Source: Chitinophagaceae bacterium
GTDB taxonomy: Bacteria; Bacteroidota; Bacteroidia; Chitinophagales; Chitinophagaceae
Direction of reading: 5' to 3'
DNA: 64,000 bases
Assembly (NCBI GenBank): GCA_021151685.1
Contig: JAGKWS010000001.1
Coordinates: forward strand, 23,994-87,993
The position numbers were made by a program, and so were the translations under genes. The notes under the pieces were generated by a model. It saw only the letters and a list, made by a program, of their open reading frames with translations, was not told the origin of the DNA and ran no database searches. How positions within the stretch are numbered: position 1 is the first letter of the stretch; each line of letters opens with the position of its first letter. Shown piece by piece: positions 7,893-17,700 of this stretch.

Positions 7893-9167
7893 TTATTTGG
7901 GCATTACCATCGGCAATTCAACCGACACTTTACGCATATTGTAGTAATTGGGTATTGGTTTGCCTTGAGAAAATAGTACGCCTTTAGTGATGCCATCTGG
8001 CACTGCCTGATTGGGGTATATGATCATTAATTTAGGCTGTATTTCATCAGAAATGCCAAAGAACGAACGCACCTTTTCGTTTCTGCCATAACCAGCCAAT
8101 TGCCTGATATCCGTAGCTACGGATTCGTTCATTCCATCCTCGGAATAATAGGTCTTGTATTTAGCATCCAGTATCAATAGCTCATCTTTAAGGAGGTAGT
8201 CAGGGATATCGTAACCCATTTTTTTCTGGTACACTATAGAGTAACCTGCCGCCTTCAATTTGCCAAGTACATAAAACTCAAAAAGCTTGCTCATATCTAT
8301 CCAGAATGGAGGAGTAGTTTTTTTTTGAGTGCTGGTATTTGAGATGTTATATCCAAAACGCTGGAGGATAATCTTTGCCAGCCGAAGGGCCTCTGTGTAT
8401 TCGTTATAAAATGCGTTAGGCTTGGTATGCATAATATCGTGCAGGCTTACTTCCTCCGATACCTCTTCAAAAGCAGGATTGATATAATTAAATACCTGTT
8501 CTGTATACGTTTCGGCGTGTAAGTGCTTAATTGACGGGAGGTATCTCTTTATGAAAACCAATGTCTTTTTCAGCAACCTGTTCTCAAGCCCATTGATTCC
8601 AAATTCGTCATAGCTACACCATGTGTGCAGTGTCTTATTCTTAAGAACATTTTCTTTGATAGTTTTCCCTACCATCACTTTACCTTTCACCCTACCATAG
8701 AGGTTGTGTTCTACCTTGTAATAAGATTTCTTCAATCCCTTACGAACAATTTCCTTCAACAAGTTCAGGTAAATAATAACAAGCAATGGAGTAAGCAGAT
8801 CCTGAGACTGCTTGATAGATATTGAAGGGCGTTCCCATTTTATCTCGTAAAGGTGGGTGGCGTTTTGTGCTGCTTCGGGCAGACTTAATGCAACAAAGAG
8901 CATTTCAAGATAGTTGGTCTGCACTTCTGATCCATTGAGCTTTGGCTCCACATAAATTGCCTTCTCCTTATTTAGCCAATCTACCCCGATGTAGTACTGA
9001 GTTTGCAGTCTTCTGTTATAGCTTATTTGTACACAATATGCTTCAGACTTTCCGCCCTTGTAATAAATAGGAGGTGGAATTTCTGATAGCTCAGATTCTT
9101 CAATCAAGTCAACAACTTCATGCTCGCTGAAAGGTTTTCTTAACAAAAAGTGTGCGTCTAATTCCAT
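7893..9167 (-). CDS. mcrC: McrC-family nuclease subunit of modification-dependent restriction system
   Basis: McrC is the endonuclease partner of the McrB GTPase; together they cleave DNA carrying modified cytosines. The protein has 424 residues, in the range of the McrC/LlaJI group. The N-terminal part (about 1-120) is beta-rich. The C-terminal half carries the PD-(D/E)xK nuclease core: IPDY (Asp323), then LLILDAKYK giving Asp334 and Lys336. All three catalytic positions are therefore present. It begins 1 nt after the McrB stop, so the two are translationally coupled. Base composition is more AT-rich than the flanking housekeeping genes, fitting horizontal transfer. Confidence 0.92.
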   Translation of the reverse strand: MELDAHFLLRKPFSEHEVVDLIEESELSEIPPPIYYKGGKSEAYCVQISYNRRLQTQYYIGVDWLNKEKAIYVEPKLNGSEVQTNYLEMLFVALSLPEAAQNATHLYEIKWERPSISIKQSQDLLTPLLVIIYLNLLKEIVRKGLKKSYYKVEHNLYGRVKGKVMVGKTIKENVLKNKTLHTWCSYDEFGINGLENRLLKKTLVFIKRYLPSIKHLHAETYTEQVFNYINPAFEEVSEEVSLHDIMHTKPNAFYNEYTEALRLAKIILQRFGYNISNTSTQKKTTPPFWIDMSKLFEFYVLGKLKAAGYSIVYQKKMGYDIPDYLLKDELLILDAKYKTYYSEDGMNESVATDIRQLAGYGRNEKVRSFFGISDEIQPKLMIIYPNQAVPDGITKGVLFSQGKPIPNYYNMRKVSVELPMVMPK

Positions 9168-9168
9168 C

Positions 9169-10860
9169 TTATTCCACTTTCAAGTTATCGATATCGATTT
9201 CTGTCTGGTCCTTATTGTCACTGTCTCTCCTGACAGACTTCAGTACCCCATCCTTCAGGTACTCCCTAAGCAAAGGTTTGATCTCATATTCCAGCTTCAA
9301 TTCTAACTCTTCTTTAGTTTTGGCTAAGAAATAGCTGTGGCCTAACTGCACATCTTCTTGCTTAAAGTCACCCATCAATAATGCAGGAGAAAAGAAAGCC
9401 GCAACTTTTTGGTACAGCCTCTTTGCCTGCATAAGTAGAGTAGCGTTGTTGGTAATAACTTTATCAATAACACTGTCGCTTGGAAGTATCGGAACAAAAG
9501 CAAATCTCCTACGTATGGCATAATCAATATGACCAACAGAGCGATCCGCCGTATTCATGGTGCCAATGACATAAAGATTGGGAGGTAATATTAGCACCCT
9601 ATCTTCATCTATCGCATACATAGAAGATACTGGCTCTCCCCTGTACTCTAATGCGTAAATCAATTCTCCAAGAACTGCTGGCAGATTGGCACGATTGATT
9701 TCATCAATTACGAGAACATAGTTTTTAAGTTGAACAAGATTTGCTGTATGAGGATCAACAAACGCTGGACGGTTTATTAAGAACGCTCGGAATTTATTCA
9801 GCAATAGCAAATCATAGGTGCAATGATCTTTTCCTCTACCAGAATACTCTTCAATTTTTTTGATGTCGTTCCTTTCTTGCACGTTGTGAGTATACGCCAA
9901 ACAAATATCACGAAACTTCATATAATGTGGATTCTTGACATTTTTTCCATTGTGTTTATAGGCAAATGCATCATCTGCCACCCCTATGATAGAAAAATTA
10001 TCGTTCAACGCATACCTGCCGTTAGCACTAATATCGAATAAAATATGCCTACCAAATTCTATCAACTCATTTATTACCCAGCTTTCTAAGTTTAGCGTTT
10101 GTACATCCTTTTTACTCGCTCTCCAATTGTCCAAGGCATCCAAAGCAAATTGAGCCAACGTCTTATTTTCCGTTTCGTAAACTATACCATCAACAGTTGC
10201 TTTTGCAGTAATTCCGCGTACAAAATCTTCGTATGAGTAGGCTGGATGGAACTGTATTAATTTGAACTGCTCCTGAAATTCCAAAAACTTTGCTTGTTGA
10301 TGGGCTTTGGTTTCAGAAACAGTGCCAGTAATCAACTTTTCAGCTACATCTTTTGCTGTAACCGTTTTGCCAGTTCCTGGAGGGCCCTGTAAAATGATCT
10401 GACCTTTATGCTTAACTATTTCTTCAATTTTTGTCATGGCGTTTGCTCTCAAATATTTTTTATACCAGTTTTCAATGAAAGTTTTTGATTCATTCGAATT
10501 GATCAGCCTCTCAAGTGTTCCTTGAACTTTATTAAATATTTCATTTCCTCTATACCAATCAAGCACATTTACAGCCCTAAAGTTCTCGTGTGCATATTTG
10601 GCTGTCAAAGCGTCATCATTGAAGTTATTGCCTGTAACCTTACATAATGCAATTGGATTTTTGCCTTCATGCACCAATACTACATCGCCAATTTTCATAC
10701 CTCTTCCATAACGATCTGTATCCTTAAAAAAAGCACACTGACTATCTTCCCATTCACCAGTTCCTATCACTGATGGAGTTTCGTTCAACAAAAGCGCAGA
10801 ATCAATTTTACCCCCATTTCTTCCCCACGGCTGATTCATTTGTATATGCCAATAAGTCAT
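9169..10860 (-). CDS. mcrB: McrB-type AAA+ GTPase with EVE/PUA-like N-terminal domain
   Basis: The motor and DNA-recognition subunit of the McrBC-like restriction system; 563 residues. The C-terminal AAA+ module has Walker A GPPGTGKT (159-166), Walker B LVIDEINR (383-390) and the McrB GTPase signature MNTADRS (435-441), followed by the arginine cluster IRRRF (449-453). A ~100-residue insertion (about 250-350) separates Walker A from Walker B. Residues 1-105 are not the E. coli McrB reader; they look like an EVE/PUA-type fold (GDVVLVHEGKNPIALCKVTG), a family known to bind modified bases. That assignment is inferred from pattern, not from a profile search. No modifying methylase is nearby, as expected for a type IV-like system. 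Confidence 0.92.
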   Translation of the reverse strand: MTYWHIQMNQPWGRNGGKIDSALLLNETPSVIGTGEWEDSQCAFFKDTDRYGRGMKIGDVVLVHEGKNPIALCKVTGNNFNDDALTAKYAHENFRAVNVLDWYRGNEIFNKVQGTLERLINSNESKTFIENWYKKYLRANAMTKIEEIVKHKGQIILQGPPGTGKTVTAKDVAEKLITGTVSETKAHQQAKFLEFQEQFKLIQFHPAYSYEDFVRGITAKATVDGIVYETENKTLAQFALDALDNWRASKKDVQTLNLESWVINELIEFGRHILFDISANGRYALNDNFSIIGVADDAFAYKHNGKNVKNPHYMKFRDICLAYTHNVQERNDIKKIEEYSGRGKDHCTYDLLLLNKFRAFLINRPAFVDPHTANLVQLKNYVLVIDEINRANLPAVLGELIYALEYRGEPVSSMYAIDEDRVLILPPNLYVIGTMNTADRSVGHIDYAIRRRFAFVPILPSDSVIDKVITNNATLLMQAKRLYQKVAAFFSPALLMGDFKQEDVQLGHSYFLAKTKEELELKLEYEIKPLLREYLKDGVLKSVRRDSDNKDQTEIDIDNLKVE

Positions 10861-10972
10861 AATTATATATATTATATAAATATTTTATTTATTAAAACAG
10901 CTTACTCAAAATTTCATCTTTATGTTTCGCTTTTCCACCTTTGAGATTTTGGGTGGACTTGTTCGCCCCACC
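10861..10972. other. AT-only spacer upstream of mcrB, with hairpin at alkD 3' end
   Basis: The first ~35 bases next to the mcrB start are almost only A and T. At 10951-10973 GGGTGG pairs with CCACCC across an 11-base loop, overlapping the stop codon of the AlkD-like gene; this may end that transcript. A TTTTG lies 19 nt before a weak TAAAATAT, a poor promoter match for mcrB. Confidence 0.4.
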
Positions 10973-11683
10973 CTACAAACACCTTACCGACTTCCTTTTC
11001 TTGCCCACTCCGCTTTTGGTGATAATTTTCTCTATGTATTCGGGGCCGAAGGGTACTTTGCAGGCGGTGTCGCCCATGTATACGGTAACCTTGCCTACCT
11101 TTTCGGCTATGGTGCGGGCCAGCTCGCTGAGGGGTGTTACGTATACGCCTACGGCTATAATGAAGCCATTCATGGTGTACTTCTGGCGGTTGGCGGCTGT
11201 GTGTATCACTTTTCCTACATGCAGCAGCAAGTCCTTCAGGGTGGGTACATCCAGCTTATCGTCGGGTGTCATGGCCACATAATCGCTCAGGGCGTTCCAA
11301 CCTATGCTGGCCAAATCGGTATTGCCGCTGTGTATCCATTGCATGGCCATAGCCACACAATGCGGGCTCTCGGCTGTTACCCATGCCACAGTGTACTCGC
11401 GCAGCGAGTGGCAGGTAGCGGTATCGGCCCAGTGCTGTAGGTCGGCCACGGTCATTTTGGACGGCTCAGCCACCAGACCCGCCAGATACATAGCATCGTA
11501 CACGCCGGTATCGTATAGCTGCAAAGACAGTTCATAGCCATTCTTTATCTTTTTGGCTATTTTCTTCATCTCCTCCACCTTCACCCCCATCAGCGGCTCG
11601 GGAATGTCGTGTTTCAGCAGTACTTTTTTTATAGATGGCGATGCCAGTGTTTCCAGCGTCTGCATTATTTCGTCCCTTGTCAT
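10973..11683 (-). CDS. AlkD-like DNA alkylation repair protein
   Basis: A 236-residue protein of the DNA alkylation repair family, built from helical HEAT-like repeats. The characteristic section GVKVEEMKKIAKKIKNGYELSLQLYDTG (in part, about 33-60) includes the helix pairs typical of the family, with LAGLVAEPSKM just after. AlkD of Bacillus cereus excises positively charged N3/N7-alkylated purines without base flipping. Whether this paralogue keeps glycosylase activity cannot be told here, since the family also contains non-catalytic members. It ends with a basic tail (GVGKKRKS). It follows the M20 amidohydrolase by 36 nt in the same direction, so co-transcription is likely though no functional link is evident. 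Confidence 0.82.
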   Translation of the reverse strand: MTRDEIMQTLETLASPSIKKVLLKHDIPEPLMGVKVEEMKKIAKKIKNGYELSLQLYDTGVYDAMYLAGLVAEPSKMTVADLQHWADTATCHSLREYTVAWVTAESPHCVAMAMQWIHSGNTDLASIGWNALSDYVAMTPDDKLDVPTLKDLLLHVGKVIHTAANRQKYTMNGFIIAVGVYVTPLSELARTIAEKVGKVTVYMGDTACKVPFGPEYIEKIITKSGVGKKRKSVRCL

Positions 11684-11719
11684 GGTACAATTGTTGTGCG
11701 TGGTTGTAGTGGGCTATTG

Positions 11720-12895
11720 TCAGGCAAAATCTTTCAGTATCTGCTGTGCGGCCGCTGCCAGAAATTTTGCACCCGGCTCTATACAGGCTTCGTTCATCAC
11801 CACACGGGGGTGGTGTACAAAAAAGCACTCCTCCGCAATATCTCGTGCGCCTATAAAGTAGAACATAGAGGGCGACCGGCGCGAGTAGAAGGCAAAATCT
11901 TCGGCGGCCAGCATGGGTTCTGTTACCAGCAGATTGCTGCTGCCAAACACCGCATCTACCGGACCTGCCAGCTTGTCGTTCAGTGCGGCATCATTCAGCA
12001 CACTGGGGTAGCGGGTGGTAAAGGTGAGTGTAGTGCGCACGCCATATGCTACCTCGGCACCGTGCAGTATTTGCCGCAGGCGTTCTACTATATAGTCGTA
12101 CGTGGCGGTGTTCATGGCCCGTATGGTGCCGCCCATGGTCAGATCGTCGGGTATAACGTTTTCGCTGGTACCCCCATGTATGCGGGTTACCGAAAATACA
12201 GCAGGCTGCGTAGGCGATATGTTTCGCGACACTATAGACTGTGCCGCCTGTATGATGTGGCTGGCTACCAGTATGGGGTCTATGGCCAGGTGCGGTGCGG
12301 CACCGGCATGGCCGCCCTTGCCCGCAATATGTATCTGAAAAAACGAAGCACAGGCCAATGCCTCGCCGGGCGCATACGATAGCTGCCCTACGGGCTGTAA
12401 CGGATGCACATGCAGGGCCACACAGGCAGCGGCACCATCTATTACGCCACCTTCTACCATGCGCTGCCCACCCGATTTATGCTCGGGGTCGCCATTTACC
12501 CCCTCTTCCGATGGCTGAAACACCAGCTTTACCGTACCGTTAAAGTCGGCATTGCGCAGCAGCATGCCCGCACCTACCAGCATAGTGGTATGCACATCGT
12601 GCCCGCAGGCATGCATGGTATTGCCCGTTACCGATGCAAAGGGCAAATTGGTTTGCTCGGTCATGGGCAGCGCATCAATATCGGCACGCAGCACGGCCAG
12701 CGGCCCTTCGCCCTTGCCGATGGTGGCTACCACACCGGTCTTCATACCAGCGGGCGCACATTCGTGAGTAATGCCCAAATCGGTCAGCATTTCCGATATC
12801 TTTTGCGTGGTACGGAATTCCTGATAACCTACTTCGGGATGTTGGTGCAGGTCGCGCCTGAAGGGAATCAGACGGCTCATCATATCGTTGGCCAT
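11720..12895 (-). CDS. M20D-family metal-dependent amidohydrolase / aminoacylase
   Basis: A 391-residue cytoplasmic hydrolase of the N-acyl amino acid amidohydrolase group (hippurate hydrolase, AbgB and IAA-amino acid hydrolase relatives). Metal-binding motifs are complete: HACGHD at 95-100 (Cys97, His99), QPSEE at 127-131, ALHVHP near 160 and VHHPR near the C-terminus. A dimerisation domain with GKGGHAGAAPH lies in the middle (about 185-300). The family removes an acyl group from an amino acid or diaminopimelate. The exact substrate cannot be deduced. No signal peptide. It is the upstream gene of the alkD-like gene. Confidence 0.92.
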   Translation of the reverse strand: MANDMMSRLIPFRRDLHQHPEVGYQEFRTTQKISEMLTDLGITHECAPAGMKTGVVATIGKGEGPLAVLRADIDALPMTEQTNLPFASVTGNTMHACGHDVHTTMLVGAGMLLRNADFNGTVKLVFQPSEEGVNGDPEHKSGGQRMVEGGVIDGAAACVALHVHPLQPVGQLSYAPGEALACASFFQIHIAGKGGHAGAAPHLAIDPILVASHIIQAAQSIVSRNISPTQPAVFSVTRIHGGTSENVIPDDLTMGGTIRAMNTATYDYIVERLRQILHGAEVAYGVRTTLTFTTRYPSVLNDAALNDKLAGPVDAVFGSSNLLVTEPMLAAEDFAFYSRRSPSMFYFIGARDIAEECFFVHHPRVVMNEACIEPGAKFLAAAAQQILKDFA

Positions 12896-13146
12896 ATAGT
12901 GTAGCGATGATAGTAATACCTACCACCGCCCATAAAATTAGTGAACGTGGGGGAAAAACAAATTTGAGTCTAAACTTGAAGGGTATTTATAGCAACAATC
13001 ATACGCTGATACGTAACGGACAAACAAAATGGTTGAGTCTGTTGCAAACAGCTTTTTGTAACAAATGCCACATAAAATGCCCCCAAACATTTGGTACAGA
13101 CCAACGGAAGTGGGCCGAAAGGCGTTGCAAAAATTGCCTGTAGTAT
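12896..13146. other. 251-base intergenic region, nothing recognised
   Basis: It lies between the outer-membrane receptor stop and the M20 start, both on the minus strand. An open frame of 78 codons on the plus strand (12907-13143) has no recognisable pattern. No tRNA, hairpin with T-run or clear promoter box was found. Confidence 0.4.
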
Positions 13147-15561
13147 CTACCGCACACTCTCGGGCGAATCCTGTTTCAGGAAGTTGTTATCTTCCCTCTT
13201 GCGTACGCCAAAATTGTAGATGATGTTCATGCCCACCCGGCGGGTATCGTTTTGCCGCAGGCCGGTAGCGGTCACATTTCCCTGACTGATAGCGAAGGTA
13301 TTTTTGTTGGTAAAAAACATATCGGTCACACTCAGCGTCACTTTCAACTTTCTGTCAAAGAACTGCTGGTTCAGGCTCATATTCAGTGCGCCAAACGTAC
13401 TCAGCTCGTAGAATTGTACCAACCCCTTGTAGCGCATAAAGCCATTCAGCACCAATTGGGTGTTTTTCGCCAGCCTCAGTGTCTGGTAGGTAAAAAACGA
13501 CCAACTATCTCGCATATACGATAGCGGCATTCCGTTATACAACCCATCGTACACATTGTGGTTGTACTGACCACCTATCACAAAAAAGTATGTGCGCCCC
13601 GGTGGAATAGCAGCCATACCCCGTACATACAGCTCTCGATTACGCCCCAAATTATCGTAAGTGCGGTAGGTTTGCCGGCTATTGCCCGCTGCCTGATACA
13701 CTACCTGAGAGAACATATCCGTCATTTCGTTGTACCCCACCGCCACAATGGGCCTATCATCTACCGATACATTGGCCTCGTAGTTGTTGGTAAACTGTGG
13801 GCGTAATGAGGGGTTGCCCGTTTCGGACAAATACTGGTCTACATATCGAGGGAAGGGGTTCAGGTATTCATAAGCAGGTCGGGTAATGGTACGGCGGGCT
13901 ATCAGGAATGCACGCAGCTCATAGCCACCTATAGACATTACTTTGCGGCTCACATATAGGTAAGGAAACAGGTCGGACCGTTTAATGCCAAAGGTAGTAT
14001 CGGCCGGTATGGTCTGGTGGCCATCCATATTGGTATTCTCGAACCGCAAACCGGTTTTTACCAATACACTCCCCAGTTTTTTGGTGCCCTGCAAGTAGGC
14101 GGCATATATATGTTCGTTGTAGCTGTAGGCATTGGTGCGTTGCGCATCGGGGCTGGTGGTACCACCAACGGTACGGGTATAATCGGTATTGCTGCTATAC
14201 CACACATTGGTTGCCTTTAGCCCCACCTCGGCCGTAGCACGGTGCGGTAGTTTCTTTACATAATCGGTCTGTGCGGTAAAGGTGTGCAAACGGGTAGTTA
14301 CATCCCCATCGCCCGACACCGTGAACGCTGTGGGGCTTCCATATGCTGTATTGTACTGCTGTGCTGCATTGCCGGGCAGGTAGTTCCACGACAAGTCTGT
14401 AGTCCATTCTGTGCCACTTGTATCGGGTTTGTACTTGGTAGACAGCCCCTGTGTAATGCTTACCGCACTATTGTTATTGGCTACATCGGTAGTATAGGTG
14501 GCAGATGGTATGGCTGCACCCTGTACCAATATGCCGGCAGGGCTGCTACTGCTATTGTGGCTCTGGTTGTAGCTGGCACGCCCATCTATAGTTATATCCC
14601 ACTTCTTGCTGGCATTATACCCAACCATATAGCTACCATAGTAGCTGCTGGCAGGATAAACGGTATAGGCATCCTGAGACAGTAAAGAGTCGCCCGAAAA
14701 GGCACGGTCTGTTTTGATGCGCTCGCCATTGTTGCGGTGGCTGGCCTGTACATTGAAGCTGGTGCTAAGTTTACCATTATCGTTATTGATGACCACCCCT
14801 GCAAACTGGTTGCCATACACACCCTGATTGAACCCGGTAGTGGCACTGCCTGTAAGCCCGGGTTTTATGCCTTTTTTCAATACCACATTCACTACCCCAC
14901 CGCTCGATGAAGCATCGTAACGGGTAGAGGGCAGCCGCATTATCTCTATACGCTCTATAGAATTGGGCGGCAGGCTACGCAGCAAAGCAGCTACCTCGGC
15001 CCTACCCATCTTTTGCTCCCTGCCATTGATGTAGACCGATGCCGGTGTGCTGCTGGATATGTATATATTACCATCCTGGTCTACAAACAGCCCCGGCACT
15101 TTCTCTATAATATCGAATGCACTGGTGCTGGCAGTAGCAAGGTCGGTAGGGTCTACAATGGTTTTGTCGTCTTCCTGTCGCATCAGTGGTCGGCGTGCTA
15201 CCACCGTCACATCTTTCAGGTTGCGGGCATCGGGCATAACGGCCAGTGTATATACCGGGTTGTCGGCAGCAACCAGTACCGGAAGCGATGCTGATAGGTA
15301 ACCAAGGGCACTGGTGCGCACTGTGTACCGATGCATGGACTTCAGTTGCAGAAAGCATTTGCCCATACTATCGGCCGTGGCACCTGTACGTTGTGTAGTG
15401 TCGGCATTGTCTACGGCCAGCACTACGGCATAGGGCACGCCCATACTATCGGGCCCCACTACCTTAAAAAATACACGTACATCCTGCGCAATAGCCGCAC
15501 AGGATAACAATACACCAATAAACGTCAGGGAAATAATACGGGAGTAGCTATAGGAAAACAC
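13147..15561 (-). CDS. TonB-dependent receptor-like outer-membrane beta-barrel protein
   Basis: An 804-residue outer-membrane protein. Signal peptide about 1-25 (cleavage after AIAQ). Residues 26-110 form a carboxypeptidase-regulatory-like domain, then a plug domain (about 115-230) with the typical VYINGREQKM and SIERIEIMRLPSTRYDASSSGG patterns. The rest is an outer membrane protein beta-barrel family domain, with alternating aromatic strands to the C-terminus. Members act in TonB-energised uptake or in signalling; no SusD partner is adjacent, so this is not a glycan utilisation pair. The only good start is a GTG at 15561, which lies 4 nt after a TAnnTTTG box (TACCTTTG, 15573-15566), suggesting a leaderless message. 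It lies 81 nt after a strong terminator. Confidence 0.88.
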   Translation of the reverse strand: MFSYSYSRIISLTFIGVLLSCAAIAQDVRVFFKVVGPDSMGVPYAVVLAVDNADTTQRTGATADSMGKCFLQLKSMHRYTVRTSALGYLSASLPVLVAADNPVYTLAVMPDARNLKDVTVVARRPLMRQEDDKTIVDPTDLATASTSAFDIIEKVPGLFVDQDGNIYISSSTPASVYINGREQKMGRAEVAALLRSLPPNSIERIEIMRLPSTRYDASSSGGVVNVVLKKGIKPGLTGSATTGFNQGVYGNQFAGVVINNDNGKLSTSFNVQASHRNNGERIKTDRAFSGDSLLSQDAYTVYPASSYYGSYMVGYNASKKWDITIDGRASYNQSHNSSSSPAGILVQGAAIPSATYTTDVANNNSAVSITQGLSTKYKPDTSGTEWTTDLSWNYLPGNAAQQYNTAYGSPTAFTVSGDGDVTTRLHTFTAQTDYVKKLPHRATAEVGLKATNVWYSSNTDYTRTVGGTTSPDAQRTNAYSYNEHIYAAYLQGTKKLGSVLVKTGLRFENTNMDGHQTIPADTTFGIKRSDLFPYLYVSRKVMSIGGYELRAFLIARRTITRPAYEYLNPFPRYVDQYLSETGNPSLRPQFTNNYEANVSVDDRPIVAVGYNEMTDMFSQVVYQAAGNSRQTYRTYDNLGRNRELYVRGMAAIPPGRTYFFVIGGQYNHNVYDGLYNGMPLSYMRDSWSFFTYQTLRLAKNTQLVLNGFMRYKGLVQFYELSTFGALNMSLNQQFFDRKLKVTLSVTDMFFTNKNTFAISQGNVTATGLRQNDTRRVGMNIIYNFGVRKREDNNFLKQDSPESVR

Positions 15562-15610
15562 GAGGCAAAGGTAGGCTGCACAGTGGCACCACTTTGCTAA
15601 AAATGGTGTA

Positions 15611-15637
15611 AAAAAAACCGGCAGTTTTCACTGCCGG
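15611..15637 (-). terminator. Rho-independent terminator of the hexosaminidase gene
   Basis: CCGGCAG (15618-15624) and CTGCCGG (15631-15637) form a 7-bp stem with a 6-base loop. On the minus strand the stem is followed by seven T residues (15617-15611). It lies 6 nt after the hexosaminidase stop. Confidence 0.85.
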
Positions 15638-15642
15638 CTCCA

Positions 15643-17532
15643 TTAGTTTTCCATTTTAATGGTGGTAGACACGCTTCGTTTACCACCGGGTGTAGCCGTT
15701 ATGCAGCGGAACACCACTGTGCCGCCTTCGGGTACGGTAATCTCTACTGGTGTGGTGTACACCAAATCGTTTTCGGTAGGTTCGTTACCGTCTACCGAGT
15801 AATACACCTTGCCCCCCTCTACCGAAGGTTTCAATTCCAGCGTAAACTTGCCCCCCTTCATGGTGGTGTCTTTTGCCCCAATGGGTGCCGGCACGCGGAA
15901 GTTGTACCCAAACTTCTCTAAACGGGCCAAATGGCCGGGAAGTCTTTGTGTAGAAAAGTCTTCATAATCACGTATCTGTGTGGGTGTCCAGCCGGTTTCG
16001 GATAGTGCCAGCATGCGGGGCAAAAACATATATTCGGCCTTGCCGGGGGTGGCTATGTATTCTGTCCACAAGTTAGCCTGTACGCCTATTACATGTTTCT
16101 GTTGTTCTTTGTTCAGCACTTCGGGTACGGGGTTGTAGTTGTAGGTTTTCTCCAATGGTGCAAATCCTCCTATGCTCAGTGGCTCCTGTGGCGATTTACT
16201 CTGCACGTGGTCGAAGTATAAACCTCCGCTACCGGGTGTCATTATCACATCGTGGCCCAGTTGCGAGGCGGCTATACCACCCTTATCGCCCCGCCAGCTC
16301 ATTACTACCGCACCTTGTGCCAGGCCACCTTCCAGTATCTCATCCCAGCCTATTACCTGCCGTCCTTGCGACTGCACATGTTTGGCTATTTTGGCTATGA
16401 AGTAGCTCTGCAAGCCCTCTTCATTCATCAGTTTTTGAGACGCAATGAGGTCGCGGCAGAACTGCGACCGTTTCCACGATGCTTTGTTGCACTCATCGCC
16501 GCCAATATGAATGTATTTGGACGGGAACATGTCCATTACTTCATTCAGTATGTCGTATAGCACCTTAAAGGTCTCTTCGGTAGGGCAAAGGAAGTCGTCG
16601 TACACGCCCCACTTCTCGCCTACCTTATACTTCTTGGATGGGTCGCAGCTCAGTTCGGGGTAGGCGGCCAGCATGGCTGCCGTATGGCCCGGCATGTCTA
16701 TCTCCGGCACTATATTGATGTAACGGGCCGATGCGTAATTGACAATTTCGTTGATTTGGTCTTGTGTATAAAAACCACCATGCGGGGTATTATCGAATGA
16801 CGAAGGGGCATTGGAAGCACCAGCCTCGCGCCCAATTCTTGTCTGGGCGCGTTTGCTGCCCACTTCTGTCAGCTTGGGGTACTTCTTTATCTCTACCCGC
16901 CAGCCCTGGTCGTCGGTAAGATGCCAATGAAAGTTATTGAGTTTGTACATAGCCATTACGTCTATGTATTTCTTCACAAAGTCTACATCAAAGAAGTGGC
17001 GCGACACATCGAGGTGCATACCACGGTAGGCAAACCTCGGAAAATCGCGGATGTTGCCACATGGTATGGTTGCCGAGCCGGGCGATGTGGGCTTTATCAG
17101 TTGCATCAGCGTCTGTATGCCGTAGAACATACCTGCGCCATGTCCTTTCAGTTCTACACCATCATCATTTATCTTCAATTCATATCCTTCCGGCTTCATG
17201 TCGCCAGAGAAAGTCATGTTTAGATATATGGTATTCTTCAGCGACATTTTGTTACGGTCTACCGTACGCATATCGGTTACCGATGTAGCCAAGCCAGCCT
17301 TACGCAGGTATTCTGCAAAAAACTTCACAGCCTTATGTTCGGGCGAGTCTACCAATACTATTGTCTCGGGCGAATACTTGAACTCACCCTTGCCCTTCGA
17401 CACAGATACCGGTGCAGGTACTATACCCATATTGGGGTCGTTCTTCTGGCCTAAGGCCAACAGAGGCATCAATGCCATGGTACATGCCGCAGCAACGGTT
17501 CTCACAGTTCTTTTAGACTTGTATTGGTACAT
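15643..17532 (-). CDS. Secreted GH20 beta-N-acetylhexosaminidase
   Basis: A 629-residue exported glycoside hydrolase that removes terminal beta-linked N-acetylglucosamine or N-acetylgalactosamine, as from chitin oligomers, peptidoglycan fragments or glycans. Signal peptide about 1-28 (cleavage near ALGQ). A GH20b N-terminal domain (about 35-155) precedes the GH20 barrel (about 165-515) with FHWHLTDDQGWR and the catalytic pair in HIGGDE (Asp346-Glu347), where the Asp supports the substrate acetamido group. A C-terminal chitobiase-like beta domain (about 545-629) contains YYSVDGNEPTENDL. No T9SS sorting tag, so it is probably periplasmic. Monocistronic, ending in a clear terminator. Confidence 0.95.
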   Translation of the reverse strand: MYQYKSKRTVRTVAAACTMALMPLLALGQKNDPNMGIVPAPVSVSKGKGEFKYSPETIVLVDSPEHKAVKFFAEYLRKAGLATSVTDMRTVDRNKMSLKNTIYLNMTFSGDMKPEGYELKINDDGVELKGHGAGMFYGIQTLMQLIKPTSPGSATIPCGNIRDFPRFAYRGMHLDVSRHFFDVDFVKKYIDVMAMYKLNNFHWHLTDDQGWRVEIKKYPKLTEVGSKRAQTRIGREAGASNAPSSFDNTPHGGFYTQDQINEIVNYASARYINIVPEIDMPGHTAAMLAAYPELSCDPSKKYKVGEKWGVYDDFLCPTEETFKVLYDILNEVMDMFPSKYIHIGGDECNKASWKRSQFCRDLIASQKLMNEEGLQSYFIAKIAKHVQSQGRQVIGWDEILEGGLAQGAVVMSWRGDKGGIAASQLGHDVIMTPGSGGLYFDHVQSKSPQEPLSIGGFAPLEKTYNYNPVPEVLNKEQQKHVIGVQANLWTEYIATPGKAEYMFLPRMLALSETGWTPTQIRDYEDFSTQRLPGHLARLEKFGYNFRVPAPIGAKDTTMKGGKFTLELKPSVEGGKVYYSVDGNEPTENDLVYTTPVEITVPEGGTVVFRCITATPGGKRSVSTTIKMEN

Positions 17533-17700
17533 CTGATAATAGATTGTTGTCGATAAATAAACAATTAACCCTGCATCGTCATTGCATATGGCAATGCGCT
17601 ACACAATGGCAACTTACAGAAAATATTCTAAAGGCTGCCGTCAAACTCGTTCTTTTGTGCAGTAACTATATAAATGGACACCAGGGGCACGTAACTGCCA

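Noticed and set aside
12907..13143. 78-codon open frame between the receptor and the amidohydrolase
   Set aside because: No start context, no conserved pattern and no signal or domain; likely chance.
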